Shown here piece by piece: positions 19,457-29,067 of a DNA stretch of 64,000 nucleotides; the stretch's first letter is position 1; the number at the start of each line of letters is the position of its first letter. Source of the stretch: Mucilaginibacter empetricola (GTDB taxonomy: Bacteria; Bacteroidota; Bacteroidia; Sphingobacteriales; Sphingobacteriaceae); assembly GCF_024808665.1 (NCBI RefSeq), contig NZ_JANUBZ010000011.1:124001-188000 (forward strand), read 5' to 3'. Under the pieces are notes generated by a model. That model was given only the letters and a program-made list of their open reading frames with translations. It made no database searches and was not told where the DNA came from. The translations under genes were made by a program, and so were the position numbers.

Positions 19457-20335
19457 ATGAAGATTCTAATTATCGGTGCTTCGGGCCTTGTGGGTTCACA
19501 TTGTACACATGTGCTTAAAAATGAGTTTTATGATGTTGTTGGAACACATTTAAATTTCCAAACTCCGGAAACCGTTTATTACGATCCTTTATCTGTAAGT
19601 GAAAAAAACTTGCAACTTGATAATGTAAAACCCGATATAATTATTCACTGCGGAGCACTTACAAATGTTGATTATTGCGAAAACAATGAAAGGGAAAGTG
19701 AAATAGCCACGGTACTTTCTACCAAAGTATTGGTTGACTATTGCAATAGAAACAACGCCAAACTTATATATCTCTCTACCGATTATGTTTTTGATGGTGA
19801 AAAAGGCCCCTACCCGGAATCAACACCTACCAATCCTATAAATGTTTACGGTAAACATAAGCTTGAGGCCGAGCTGCTGGTAAAAAGCCTGGATAAGTAT
19901 ATCATTGCGCGTATTACAAATGTTTATGGCGAAGAAGAGCGCTCAAAAAACTTTATAGCCAGGCTTGTAATCTGGCTGCAGCAAAACGAAGTGAAGAAAC
20001 TTGATTTGCCGATAGATCAGTTTGCAACCCCAGTGTACGCCGGCGATATTGCCCGAATGCTGCTGTGTTTAATACGTGACGATAAGACAGGCATATATAA
20101 TCTGTCTTCTACCGATTATTATGACAGATACCACCTGGCTTTAAAAGTAAAATCTTTTTTCAGGGATAATACCAGCGTTATTTTAAACCCGGTACAAACC
20201 GCTCACCTTAACCAAGCAGCAAAAAGACCACTAAAAGGTGGTTTATTAAATATCAAATTCATTCAACAATATCCTGATTTTGAATTTTCCAATGTCGACT
20301 CGTTCCTTAAAACTTTGGTTAACAATGAAATTTAA
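19457..20335 (+). CDS. RmlD-type NAD-dependent sugar 4-ketoreductase, probable AscF-like
   Basis: A 292-residue SDR-superfamily reductase with GASGLVGSH at the N-terminus, STDYVFDGEKGPY and the YGKHK catalytic motif, matching dTDP-4-dehydrorhamnose reductase (RmlD). It starts 4 bp after the epimerase. In this context it would reduce the 4-keto group to finish a CDP-3,6-dideoxyhexose, the AscF step if the product is CDP-ascarylose. No CDP-tyvelose-type epimerase is seen. Confidence 0.82.
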   Translation: MKILIIGASGLVGSHCTHVLKNEFYDVVGTHLNFQTPETVYYDPLSVSEKNLQLDNVKPDIIIHCGALTNVDYCENNERESEIATVLSTKVLVDYCNRNNAKLIYLSTDYVFDGEKGPYPESTPTNPINVYGKHKLEAELLVKSLDKYIIARITNVYGEEERSKNFIARLVIWLQQNEVKKLDLPIDQFATPVYAGDIARMLLCLIRDDKTGIYNLSSTDYYDRYHLALKVKSFFRDNTSVILNPVQTAHLNQAAKRPLKGGLLNIKFIQQYPDFEFSNVDSFLKTLVNNEI

Positions 20336-20357
20336 AATTGATAAGTTCAAATAATAT

Positions 20358-21245
20358 ATGAAAATTGCTGCCCACGTTTTGGCGTACAATGTAAACAGAT
20401 TTTTAAGTGAGGTTTTAAAAAATATTGAACCTCACGTTGATAAGATATATGTTGCCCATGCCGAACGTCCTTTTGGATATATAGAAGCTTCGCGTCAAAC
20501 CAAAACAAACCCTACCAAAGTATCAGATATTATTGCGGCTTCGTCGAGCGATAAAATTGAAATAGTTAAGGGCGATTGGCTTACCGAGGAGGATATGCGC
20601 AATGCCTGTTTAACAAGAGCAAAAGAGGCTGGCTTTGATTGGTTTATTATTCAGGATGCCGATGAGTTTTATACAAATTCGAGCTGGGATCAAATAAAAG
20701 AAATACTGAAGAATAACAAGACTGATGATTTGTTAAAAACAAATTGGTATAACTTCTGGAAATCGTCTCATTATATAATTGTAAACGAAAACGGCAGCAT
20801 TAAAGAAACCAATGCCGGTTTTGCTATCCGTTGTACACCCGATATAAAATTCATGCATAAACGGGTCTGCAACGCTAAAAACGTGCGTACTATTGATTTA
20901 CCTTGCTATCATTACGGTTACGTAATGTCAGACCAGGAAATGAGTGAGAAACTATCAACCTGGAGCCATGCGCAGGAAACAAATGCCGACAAATGGTTTA
21001 AATTTAAATGGGAAAATTGGACAGAGGAAACACGTTATCTGCACCCCACAAATCCGCCAGCCTGGTTAAAAGCCATCAAATTCCCAATGCACCAACCAGA
21101 TTTTGCTGAACAATTTGCATTACCGTTGGCTGAGGTCTCTAATAAGCCTATAGGTGATTTATTCGGTGAAAAATTTTTCAATCTGAAAGCCAGAAAAAAT
21201 ACAGCCATCCGGTCATTCAAAAAAATGATTAAATCTCTTTATTGA
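20358..21245 (+). CDS. Glycosyltransferase, GT2-like
   Basis: A 295-residue probable cytoplasmic glycosyltransferase. It starts with the nucleotide-binding strand MKIAAHVLAYNV and has the acidic metal motif QDADEF near residue 98. It lacks the classical long GT2 C-terminal membrane anchor. It directly follows the dideoxyhexose genes, so it might transfer that sugar; that is a guess from position. Confidence 0.72.
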   Translation: MKIAAHVLAYNVNRFLSEVLKNIEPHVDKIYVAHAERPFGYIEASRQTKTNPTKVSDIIAASSSDKIEIVKGDWLTEEDMRNACLTRAKEAGFDWFIIQDADEFYTNSSWDQIKEILKNNKTDDLLKTNWYNFWKSSHYIIVNENGSIKETNAGFAIRCTPDIKFMHKRVCNAKNVRTIDLPCYHYGYVMSDQEMSEKLSTWSHAQETNADKWFKFKWENWTEETRYLHPTNPPAWLKAIKFPMHQPDFAEQFALPLAEVSNKPIGDLFGEKFFNLKARKNTAIRSFKKMIKSLY

Positions 21246-21329
21246 TACTGTAAAGACAGGTACCAGGCTTATAACATCCTATTGAGTATTGTTTAAAGAA
21301 AAAGGTTGTACCGCCAACATAAACTATGA

Positions 21330-22454
21330 ATGAGTAAATATATACCAAGTTTAAACGGCTTAAGAGCAATTAGTATATCAATAGTTATCTTATACCATCT
21401 TTATTACAATAATTTTTTTCCAAAAAACAATATCGTACTAAAGGCGGCCGGTAACGTGCTTTTTAACGGCTCGTTGGGTGTAAATATTTTTTTTGTGATA
21501 AGTGGTTTTTTGATTACTACGTTATTATTAATTGAAAACGAACAAAATGGAAGTATATCCTTAAAAAAATTTTATATAAGAAGAGTGCTCAGAATTTTTC
21601 CTGGTTATTATTTTTTATTACTTGTTTACGCCATACTTCAGTTTTCCGGTTACTTACATTTCGACAGGATTAACTGGTTTTCGAACATTACCTATACCAA
21701 GCAGTTTTTTATGGATGAGACCCACGAAAGTGGTCATTTATGGTCGTTATCAGTAGAAGAGGTTTTTTATTTAATATGGCCTTTTATCTTTATAAAATTC
21801 AATACCAACAGGGTCAAAATAATTTGGAGCCTTATTATTGTAATTACTACCGCACGCTTTTTTCAAATTAGCTTTTGGCCAAATTCAGGTTTATCGCTTA
21901 CTATCTTCGGGCGCGGTGATGCTTTATTGGTAGGCTGCTTGTTTGCGATAAAAAATAACGAAATAGTATATTGGGTTAAAGAGCATAGGCGCTGGTGTTT
22001 AATGATATTTCCCTTATTGATAGTCTTTATTTTATTGTATAACTATATCAATCATCTTGCTTTAAAAAATGTCGGTGCCCATCAATTCACTATCCTATCA
22101 GCCATGATAGCGCCCTTATGTTACACGTTGGTAGGGAGTATCGGTTTATTTACTAATATGCTTATCGGGCTTATTATTATTTTTTCAATTAACATTCAAA
22201 ACTTGTGGTTTTCGTTTCTCAATACCTCGGTTATGAGCTACATCGGGAAATTATCTTACAGCTTGTATTTATGGCAGCAACTATTTACAGCAGACAAGCC
22301 ATTTCTTCATCAAATGCCCATAATTATCATATTCTTATTGATTTTTATATCAGCCAACATTTCATATTTTTTTGTTGAGAAACCTTTTTTAAAAATAAAA
22401 AATAAGTTTTCGACTAAAACTGCTAAACAAATTCCTTTAAGTCAACTATTCTAA
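21330..22454 (+). CDS. Membrane acyltransferase, acyltransferase-3 (OafA) family
   Basis: A 374-residue integral membrane protein with about ten hydrophobic helices. It has the family motifs SLNGLRAISISIVILYH at the N-terminus with the essential His, and HLWSLSVEEVFYLIWP, typical of acyltransferase-3 proteins that O-acetylate polysaccharides. Predicted to decorate the repeat unit. A second paralogue is at 29068. The last 20 residues are polar and lysine-rich. Confidence 0.85.
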   Translation: MSKYIPSLNGLRAISISIVILYHLYYNNFFPKNNIVLKAAGNVLFNGSLGVNIFFVISGFLITTLLLIENEQNGSISLKKFYIRRVLRIFPGYYFLLLVYAILQFSGYLHFDRINWFSNITYTKQFFMDETHESGHLWSLSVEEVFYLIWPFIFIKFNTNRVKIIWSLIIVITTARFFQISFWPNSGLSLTIFGRGDALLVGCLFAIKNNEIVYWVKEHRRWCLMIFPLLIVFILLYNYINHLALKNVGAHQFTILSAMIAPLCYTLVGSIGLFTNMLIGLIIIFSINIQNLWFSFLNTSVMSYIGKLSYSLYLWQQLFTADKPFLHQMPIIIIFLLIFISANISYFFVEKPFLKIKNKFSTKTAKQIPLSQLF

Positions 22455-22461
22455 TTATTAA

Positions 22462-24000
22462 ATGTCCGCTACTAAAAGATTACTTTCAGGAAGTTTAGCC
22501 TCATGGATAAGAATTGGCGTTACTATGGTAACGCAGATGGCATTAGTTCCACTATACCTTAGCAATTGGAGCATTAAAGTTTATGCCATTTGGTTAGCTA
22601 TTCAGGCTCTTGTTGGGGTATTAGCCACTGTGGATATTGGCCATCAACAATTTATCGGCTTTGAATTTTTTCGTTTCGGAGATCGAGACAGAGAGGGCTT
22701 GTCAAAGTTATTGTGTTCGGCTATATTCATTGGTGTGCTTTTGGGATTAGCCCAAATAATGCTCATTGTGATTTTTTTATTTTCAGGAGTTCTTCCCGGT
22801 TTATTGGGATCAAAAAACTTTGCCGACAATTCCTTGATCTATGACGCTGGCATTGTATTGTTATTACAAGGCGTTGCCTGGCTTATTACCGGTAGTGTGG
22901 GTGGTTTACTAAACAGAGCATTGTCTCCCTTTGGCTATGCTCCACGCATGGCATGGTGGGGTGTTTTTGCTGCCATAGTAGTATCAGCAGTTCCTGCTTT
23001 TGCCGTGGCTTTTGGTGCTAACTTACTAATGGCCGGCTTTGTGCTGGCACTTTCAACTATTGCTTATAATATTCCTCTTTTTATTGATATGTTTAAAATC
23101 TTAAAAAGAGAAAAAATAAAATATTATAAACCTTCTGTAAAAGAAGGCTTTATAAATTTTGGTAAATCATTAGCTATATCAGCCAGAGGCTTACTCGAGA
23201 GCGCACGTCAGCAAGGCTCCCGCTTAATATTAAATCCGTTGGCAGGCCCAACAGGACTGGTGGCATATACAACTATGCGCACCGGTGCAAACGTGGCATT
23301 GCAAGGCTTAGGAACTATAACCAATCCGTTACTGCCCGAATTGATGAGATTTTTGCATAAAGGCGATCAGGAAAGAAGTGAAACAGCTTTCGCAACCGTT
23401 TGGATAATTGTTATAGCCTTACTGGCACCCGGCGTTGTTGTATTGCAGGTAGTTATTGAGCCAATTTTTGTGGTTTGGACAAGAGGGAAAATCCACTATG
23501 ATCCACTATTGTTTGGCATATTTTCACAAAGCGTGCTTGTGTTTGCCGTTGCGCAGCCTGCAATGGCCATAATGGAAGGAAATAATTTATTAAAACCCCA
23601 ATTAACCTTATCTGCCTTATCTGCAGTTATTGTAGTGGGTGGCATGTATGTGCTTGTTCCTGTTTTAGGAATTCGCGGAGCTGGTATATCCCTGCTTGTG
23701 GCCGAAATAGTGGCAACACTAGGGTACCGTAACGTTGCCAAAACATGGTTGAAAGAAAACGGGCTAAAATGGCCGCAGCTTTCATCCTCAACAGCAGTTA
23801 ACTCCATTTGGCTTTCTGCTTTATCTATAGGGTTAATGATCATATTTCCCAAACTAAAACTCATCATCTTACCCGTATCAATTATAGCTCTATATTGGAA
23901 CTGCTTGCGCTATTGGAACATTCTGCCCGTGGTTGCCCAGGAACGCGCAAGAGATGTATTCAGGGGAATATTTAAGGTATTTAAAATTATCAAAAAGTAA
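22462..24000 (+). CDS. Oligosaccharide flippase, Wzx-like (MOP superfamily)
   Basis: A 512-residue multipass membrane protein, about 12-14 helices, of the polysaccharide-specific MOP/MATE type. It would move the lipid-linked repeat unit across the inner membrane. Its start is 7 bp after the acyltransferase stop, and it precedes a GT2 gene by 4 bp. Together with the Wzy candidate at 25067 it indicates a Wzx/Wzy-dependent locus. Confidence 0.85.
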   Translation: MSATKRLLSGSLASWIRIGVTMVTQMALVPLYLSNWSIKVYAIWLAIQALVGVLATVDIGHQQFIGFEFFRFGDRDREGLSKLLCSAIFIGVLLGLAQIMLIVIFLFSGVLPGLLGSKNFADNSLIYDAGIVLLLQGVAWLITGSVGGLLNRALSPFGYAPRMAWWGVFAAIVVSAVPAFAVAFGANLLMAGFVLALSTIAYNIPLFIDMFKILKREKIKYYKPSVKEGFINFGKSLAISARGLLESARQQGSRLILNPLAGPTGLVAYTTMRTGANVALQGLGTITNPLLPELMRFLHKGDQERSETAFATVWIIVIALLAPGVVVLQVVIEPIFVVWTRGKIHYDPLLFGIFSQSVLVFAVAQPAMAIMEGNNLLKPQLTLSALSAVIVVGGMYVLVPVLGIRGAGISLLVAEIVATLGYRNVAKTWLKENGLKWPQLSSSTAVNSIWLSALSIGLMIIFPKLKLIILPVSIIALYWNCLRYWNILPVVAQERARDVFRGIFKVFKIIKK

Positions 24001-24004
24001 ATTT

Positions 24005-25003
24005 ATGATCCAGGAACCCGATATTTCTATTATAACTCCTGTGTGGAACGGATTACCTTTTATTAAAGATTGCATAGAATCGGTAATTGCACAGGAATTC
24101 AAAAACTGGGAGATGCTTATAGGCGACAACTGTTCAACCGACGGCACAATTGAATACCTCGAAACGCTTAATGATCCACGCATCAAAATTTTTAAACACG
24201 AAAAGAACCGGGGTATTTTTGGTAATTTGAATTTTTTATTTTCAAAAGCCAATTCAAAAGCCAGTTATATTCTTTGTGCCGATGATTATTTTATAGAAAA
24301 ATCATCTCTTTTCAAAATAGTTAGCTACTGGCAAAATGCGCCGCAGGAAGTTGGTATTGTCATTTTTAATCAAAAAGGTAATGGTCATTGCAGTTTAACC
24401 ACATTGCAGGAAGAGGTTTTACCTAAAATTATAACAGTAGGCCAATCTGATTTAATATTTTATTGTTTTGGAAATATTGCAGGCAACTTATCAAATGTAT
24501 CGGTACTCAATACCGTTGTGGCTAATGCCGGAGGCTTTCGGGAAGATCTTCCCTACTCGGGCGATTTTGAATTCTGGAGCAGGGCCGGACGTGAAACCGC
24601 TATAGCCATACAAGGAGAAGCTGTTACGCACGTTAGGCGGCATCCGGGCGTTGCCTCTAATTATCTTAACAGAAAAGGCGAAATAATCTGGCAAAATACT
24701 TTTGTCATCAATCGTCTATATAACGATTTAGCTCAACGTTGCCCTAAGTCTCTTTTTGCAATCAGGCTTCACGGAACATTAAATTACGATTCGTTACAGC
24801 GCGATATTGCTCTTAAGCTTTTTTTAAAGGGTAAAAAAGAGTATTTGAAAACTTTAGATAAAGTGATGAGCGGTGCACTGTTTTCAATGTCTTTTTTTAT
24901 GCGGTGGCTGTTATACACTATTACCGCCGGTGGAAGATTAGGGAGAAGAACCATTGCCAAATACTTGCTACGAAAAAGTAATTACGCCCACTCAATTGTA
25001 TAA
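24005..25003 (+). CDS. Glycosyltransferase family 2
   Basis: A 332-residue GT-A-fold enzyme. I start at the ATG at 24005, which gives ISIITPVWNG at the N-terminus; the upstream in-frame start would overlap the flippase gene by 68 bp. Motifs: GDNCSTDGT and the metal-binding CADDYF. A hydrophobic C-terminal segment near residues 285-305 may attach it to the membrane. Sugar donor unknown. Confidence 0.85.
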   Translation: MIQEPDISIITPVWNGLPFIKDCIESVIAQEFKNWEMLIGDNCSTDGTIEYLETLNDPRIKIFKHEKNRGIFGNLNFLFSKANSKASYILCADDYFIEKSSLFKIVSYWQNAPQEVGIVIFNQKGNGHCSLTTLQEEVLPKIITVGQSDLIFYCFGNIAGNLSNVSVLNTVVANAGGFREDLPYSGDFEFWSRAGRETAIAIQGEAVTHVRRHPGVASNYLNRKGEIIWQNTFVINRLYNDLAQRCPKSLFAIRLHGTLNYDSLQRDIALKLFLKGKKEYLKTLDKVMSGALFSMSFFMRWLLYTITAGGRLGRRTIAKYLLRKSNYAHSIV

Positions 25004-25066
25004 TTAAATTCTATTTTAAAATCACCATCACATTGGTATTAGTAATTGGATAAAACCCGTTTATAA

Positions 25067-26692
25067 ATGGAGATTCAGGTAAGCCGGGATATCGTTCAAA
25101 CAAAAGAACAAGAAGAAACCGCACATGCCGATATTATGTCAAAAAGGCAAACGGCTTTCTTTAAGTTTTTTTTATTAAACTCGTGGAAAGTACTTTTTGT
25201 GGCTTCCTGCCTTCAAATTTTCTTTTTCCACAATGAAGCTAATGTGTTTGCAGTTTTTTGTGTGTTGTTAAATTGGACAATATTAACACAATACATTCTT
25301 AAACCAGTAAACTTCAACTACTATCCACTCTCCACTTTTTTAATTTTAGGTTTTTCCTTAACACAATTCTATTTCCCGTTAATATTTACGCTTATTGAAG
25401 GAAATCAGGTTGTTAACAACCTGTTAGTGCCATTTGATGTGTTTACCCATCTCATTTTAGAGTTCCTGGTTCTAATCGCATCATATTCGTTATATAAGGC
25501 ACTTTTAGGCAATCCGGGATTAAGAAAGCGGTCTATTCTTCGTCGGTTTGGAATGTTCAGCCCCCGCACAGAGAAACAAGTTTGGATAATCGGTTTTATT
25601 GGGCTATTTGCAACAATCTTCACACGTTTGCTTGGCGGGGATGGTGTTCTAAGCAAATTTATTGTGGGGTTTGTCCCCTTTATGTATGCACCGTTTCTAA
25701 TTCCTCTTTCTGTTTTGTTTGGCGTTAGATATGTAAAAAGTAAGACTTTAACCATACAAATTGCCATTTATACTGTTGCTGTTTTTATATTGGGTATTAT
25801 AGGGAATAGCCGCGGGTCTTTAATATTTGGATTTACGGCTTTGGGATTCAGTTACTTTTTGGGAATGTTTATGGGTGTAACCCCATTTAAAATATTTACT
25901 TCCAGAAATATAATTATTGCTGCTGCCGCTTTCTGGTTTGTTACCGGTCCATTGTCTGATCTTAGTATTGCGATGGTAGTGGTACGGGCTCAGCGTACAG
26001 AAATATCAGCATCTGAGCTTATTAATCAAACTTGGTTGACCTTTCAGGATAAAAATAGATTAAAAGAGTACAAGCTTGAAACCAGCAAAGCACAATCAAC
26101 AGACAAATGGGATGAATCTTATGTTGATAATATCTTTTTATCCAGGTTTTGTAATTTAAAATATAACGACAATGCCCTGCATGATGCTTCTGAGTTGAGT
26201 GACGAGAATAGAGTTATTTATAGGGACCTTCAAATAGACATGCTGTTAAGTACCCTGCCGACACCTTTCTTAACTGCCTTTAATATTAAAGTCGATAAAA
26301 AAAGCGTTAATGCAAACTCCCTTGGCGATGTTTTATTTTCACTTACCGGCGGCGATGAAGGCTCCCTGGGAAGTTTTAGAACAAGCTCATTTTCAGGTAC
26401 CGCGACAGCTGCTTTCGGGTGGTGGTATTTGGCACTCTTCGGTATAGGAATGGCGCCAGTATTTTTTTTATTTGACAAACTATTTATTAGAGTCAGGGTT
26501 CCAGCTATTTTACCGGCGCAATCAGCCCGGTTTGAATCTCATATTAGTTTATGCGCCCTGATGATAATAACATCTATATTTCAATTCCTACCGGTTCAAG
26601 GCGTTTTGGACATATTTAGCTACATTGCTCGTGGATGGATTCAAACAGTGTTGCTTTATTTTGTCGTTTATAGAATAGCCCGGCTTTTTTAA
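25067..26692 (+). CDS. Probable O-antigen/capsule polymerase (Wzy-like)
   Basis: A 541-residue protein with about ten or more membrane helices and a long soluble loop (about residues 320-420), the layout of Wzy polymerases, which are poorly conserved in sequence. The Met at residue 24 (MSKRQTAFFKFF) is an alternative start. It is the only polymerase candidate in the locus. The call rests on topology and context, not on a clear motif. Confidence 0.65.
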   Translation: MEIQVSRDIVQTKEQEETAHADIMSKRQTAFFKFFLLNSWKVLFVASCLQIFFFHNEANVFAVFCVLLNWTILTQYILKPVNFNYYPLSTFLILGFSLTQFYFPLIFTLIEGNQVVNNLLVPFDVFTHLILEFLVLIASYSLYKALLGNPGLRKRSILRRFGMFSPRTEKQVWIIGFIGLFATIFTRLLGGDGVLSKFIVGFVPFMYAPFLIPLSVLFGVRYVKSKTLTIQIAIYTVAVFILGIIGNSRGSLIFGFTALGFSYFLGMFMGVTPFKIFTSRNIIIAAAAFWFVTGPLSDLSIAMVVVRAQRTEISASELINQTWLTFQDKNRLKEYKLETSKAQSTDKWDESYVDNIFLSRFCNLKYNDNALHDASELSDENRVIYRDLQIDMLLSTLPTPFLTAFNIKVDKKSVNANSLGDVLFSLTGGDEGSLGSFRTSSFSGTATAAFGWWYLALFGIGMAPVFFLFDKLFIRVRVPAILPAQSARFESHISLCALMIITSIFQFLPVQGVLDIFSYIARGWIQTVLLYFVVYRIARLF

Positions 26693-26727
26693 TCTCTTTT
26701 TATTATTAATTATAAAAATTAAACCTG

Positions 26728-27888
26728 ATGAAGGTAACACAAATCTCCATTGGCCGGTTTCATCATTTTCATTTAGCCCGGCAGCTGGAAAAATATAATT
26801 TACTTGATTGCATATGGACCGGATATCCCCAATTTAAGTTGGCGGATGAAGAAGGGATACCGGTTGAAAAAATTAAAAGCTTTCCATGGGTCCAAGCTCC
26901 TTTCATGTTTCGTGGTAAATTAGGCTTGGGAAACTGGCATTGGCTTAACCAGGAGTGGGCCTGGCTCGCACAAGAAACCCTAGACCACACCGTATCAAAA
27001 AACATCAATCATCCATCTATTGTAATTGCCCTGTCTGCCAACGGGCTTCAATCGGGTACTAAAGCACAAAAAAACGGCGGGTACTATATTTGTGATCGCG
27101 GATCTTCTCATATTCAATTTCAGAACGGTATTCTTAAAGAGGAATATTCAAGATGGGGATTAAAATACAAAGACATTGACGCCCGTATAATAGCAAAAGA
27201 AGAAGCTGAATACGCCCAGGCAAATCTGATCACGGTACCATCTGAATTTGTTAAACAATCATTTATAAAAAAAGGTATACCTGAAAACAAAATTGCCAAA
27301 GTAACCTATGGTGCCCGGCTTAACCGTTTTAGCAAAGTAGCTGAACCAGATGAGCAAACTTTTAGCATATTATGGGTAGGTTCAGTTAGTATAAGAAAAG
27401 GCTTTTTGGACTTATTACAAGCTTTTACTCTTTTAAAACACCCTAAAAAGGAGTTGGTAGTTGTAGGTGCTATATCGGCCGAAATTAAAGAATTACTGGC
27501 AAAACAAAATTTAAACGGTGTAATTTTTAAAGGAAATGTTCCTAATGATCAATTACCGTATTTATACAGCGCGGCCCATGTATTTGTGCTTCCCAGCATG
27601 GAGGAAGGGCTTGCAATGGTACAGGGAGAAGCCCTGGCATGCGGATGCCCTGTTATTGCAACATACAATGCCGGTGCCAGTGATTTATTTGATGATAATA
27701 AAGAAGGGTTTATTGTACCTATCAGATCGCCAGGTGTAATAGCGGAGCGACTTCAGCAATTAGCTGATGATAAAGATTTAAGAATACAAATGTCACTATC
27801 AGCTATTCAAAAAATGAAAGGCCTTGGCGGTTGGGATAGTTATGGGTTAGCATTTAAAAACGTACTGGAAAAACTTTCTTCAAAGTGA
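26728..27888 (+). CDS. Glycosyltransferase family 4
   Basis: A 386-residue GT-B-fold enzyme. The C-terminal donor-binding domain has ILWVGSVSIRKGFLDLLQAF and the E-x7-E motif (EEGLAMVQGEALACG). Retaining transferase by family. The N-terminal domain has no recognisable acceptor signature. It lies 35 bp after the Wzy candidate. Confidence 0.87.
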   Translation: MKVTQISIGRFHHFHLARQLEKYNLLDCIWTGYPQFKLADEEGIPVEKIKSFPWVQAPFMFRGKLGLGNWHWLNQEWAWLAQETLDHTVSKNINHPSIVIALSANGLQSGTKAQKNGGYYICDRGSSHIQFQNGILKEEYSRWGLKYKDIDARIIAKEEAEYAQANLITVPSEFVKQSFIKKGIPENKIAKVTYGARLNRFSKVAEPDEQTFSILWVGSVSIRKGFLDLLQAFTLLKHPKKELVVVGAISAEIKELLAKQNLNGVIFKGNVPNDQLPYLYSAAHVFVLPSMEEGLAMVQGEALACGCPVIATYNAGASDLFDDNKEGFIVPIRSPGVIAERLQQLADDKDLRIQMSLSAIQKMKGLGGWDSYGLAFKNVLEKLSSK

Positions 27889-27928
27889 AGTATCACTCCA
27901 GACGTTCAATCATAATATATTTTCAATC

Positions 27929-28987
27929 ATGAAGATTCTATTCGTTGCAAATCTAAAGAACCCAAGCGCTTCTGGACGGCAACGTTTATGGGCATTACAA
28001 CAAAGTAACGCTACTATTATCGCTTTCGACAAAGGTAAATACCCTTCAAAACTGGGGCGATTCAGCGGGCCCGCCGCAAAAATTTTTAAACAATCATCCT
28101 TAATGCGCAATGATAAATTATTGGGTAAGGATTTGATTGCTTTAGGAAAACAAACCAACCCGGATGTCATATGGATTGAGTGGGCAACTGAGTTAAGACC
28201 TTCGGTTTTAAATGAATTACGTGCATTAACATCGCATCCACTATTAATATCGTTTCAGGATGATAATCCCTGGGGCAAAAGGCGGGGCGATAGATGGATG
28301 TGGAGAAACTACTTTAAAGTTGTGCCCTTTTTTGATTTACACCTTGTAAAGCGCGAAAGTGATATAGCTAATTTAAAAGGGCTGGGAGGAAAAAATTTCC
28401 GGATGTGGAAACATGGTGTATATAGTCCGCTTTTTCATCCATTAGCTGAGCCTGTCAAAAAAAAACACCCTGTTAGTTTTGTTGGTACCTGCATAGATGG
28501 AAGGGTCCAACTGATAGAATATCTGTTGACGAATAATGTTGATATTCATGTTTTTGGAAACCGGTGGGATCAAAGAAGTAATTTGCCAAAGCGCTACCCT
28601 GCAAATTTCCACCCCTCAGCAGAAGGTGAAGTATATGCGGATGTGATTCATCAATCGCAGATTTGCCTGGGCCTTGTTTCTCACTCCAACCAGGATGAAT
28701 GGACTATGCGCACCTACGAAGTACCAGGAAGTGCAGGGCTTTTATTAGCCGAACGTACACCAGTACATGAAGCATTATTTGAGGAAGATAAAGAAATGGC
28801 CTTCTTTTCGACCGCTGAAGAATGCCTTAAAAAAATAGAAAATTTACTTGCAGACCCTGAACATTGTTTGAATATGGGGAGACAAGCCTATCAAAAATGT
28901 AAAAACAGCCATTTCACATTAGAAGAAGAAATGCAGCATTTGCTCAATGAAATAGAGACCAAATATTATCCGCTAAAGGTTAACTAA
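27929..28987 (+). CDS. CgeB-like glycosyltransferase
   Basis: A 352-residue GT-B-type protein resembling the CgeB/YkvP group. Features: WIEWATELRP, SFVGTCIDGR at the domain junction, and the C-terminal TYEVPGSAGLLLAERT followed by a short helical tail with a 'FST..E.L..I..LL..P' pattern. Function in the locus is inferred as sugar transfer. It is adjacent to GT4 genes in the same direction. Confidence 0.72.
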   Translation: MKILFVANLKNPSASGRQRLWALQQSNATIIAFDKGKYPSKLGRFSGPAAKIFKQSSLMRNDKLLGKDLIALGKQTNPDVIWIEWATELRPSVLNELRALTSHPLLISFQDDNPWGKRRGDRWMWRNYFKVVPFFDLHLVKRESDIANLKGLGGKNFRMWKHGVYSPLFHPLAEPVKKKHPVSFVGTCIDGRVQLIEYLLTNNVDIHVFGNRWDQRSNLPKRYPANFHPSAEGEVYADVIHQSQICLGLVSHSNQDEWTMRTYEVPGSAGLLLAERTPVHEALFEEDKEMAFFSTAEECLKKIENLLADPEHCLNMGRQAYQKCKNSHFTLEEEMQHLLNEIETKYYPLKVN

Positions 28988-29067
28988 TTAGTGTAATATC
29001 TTAAATATTACTGATTATTTCGATCACTGGCTATTGAAAAGAAAATAAAAACTGAGAATCAATATTA

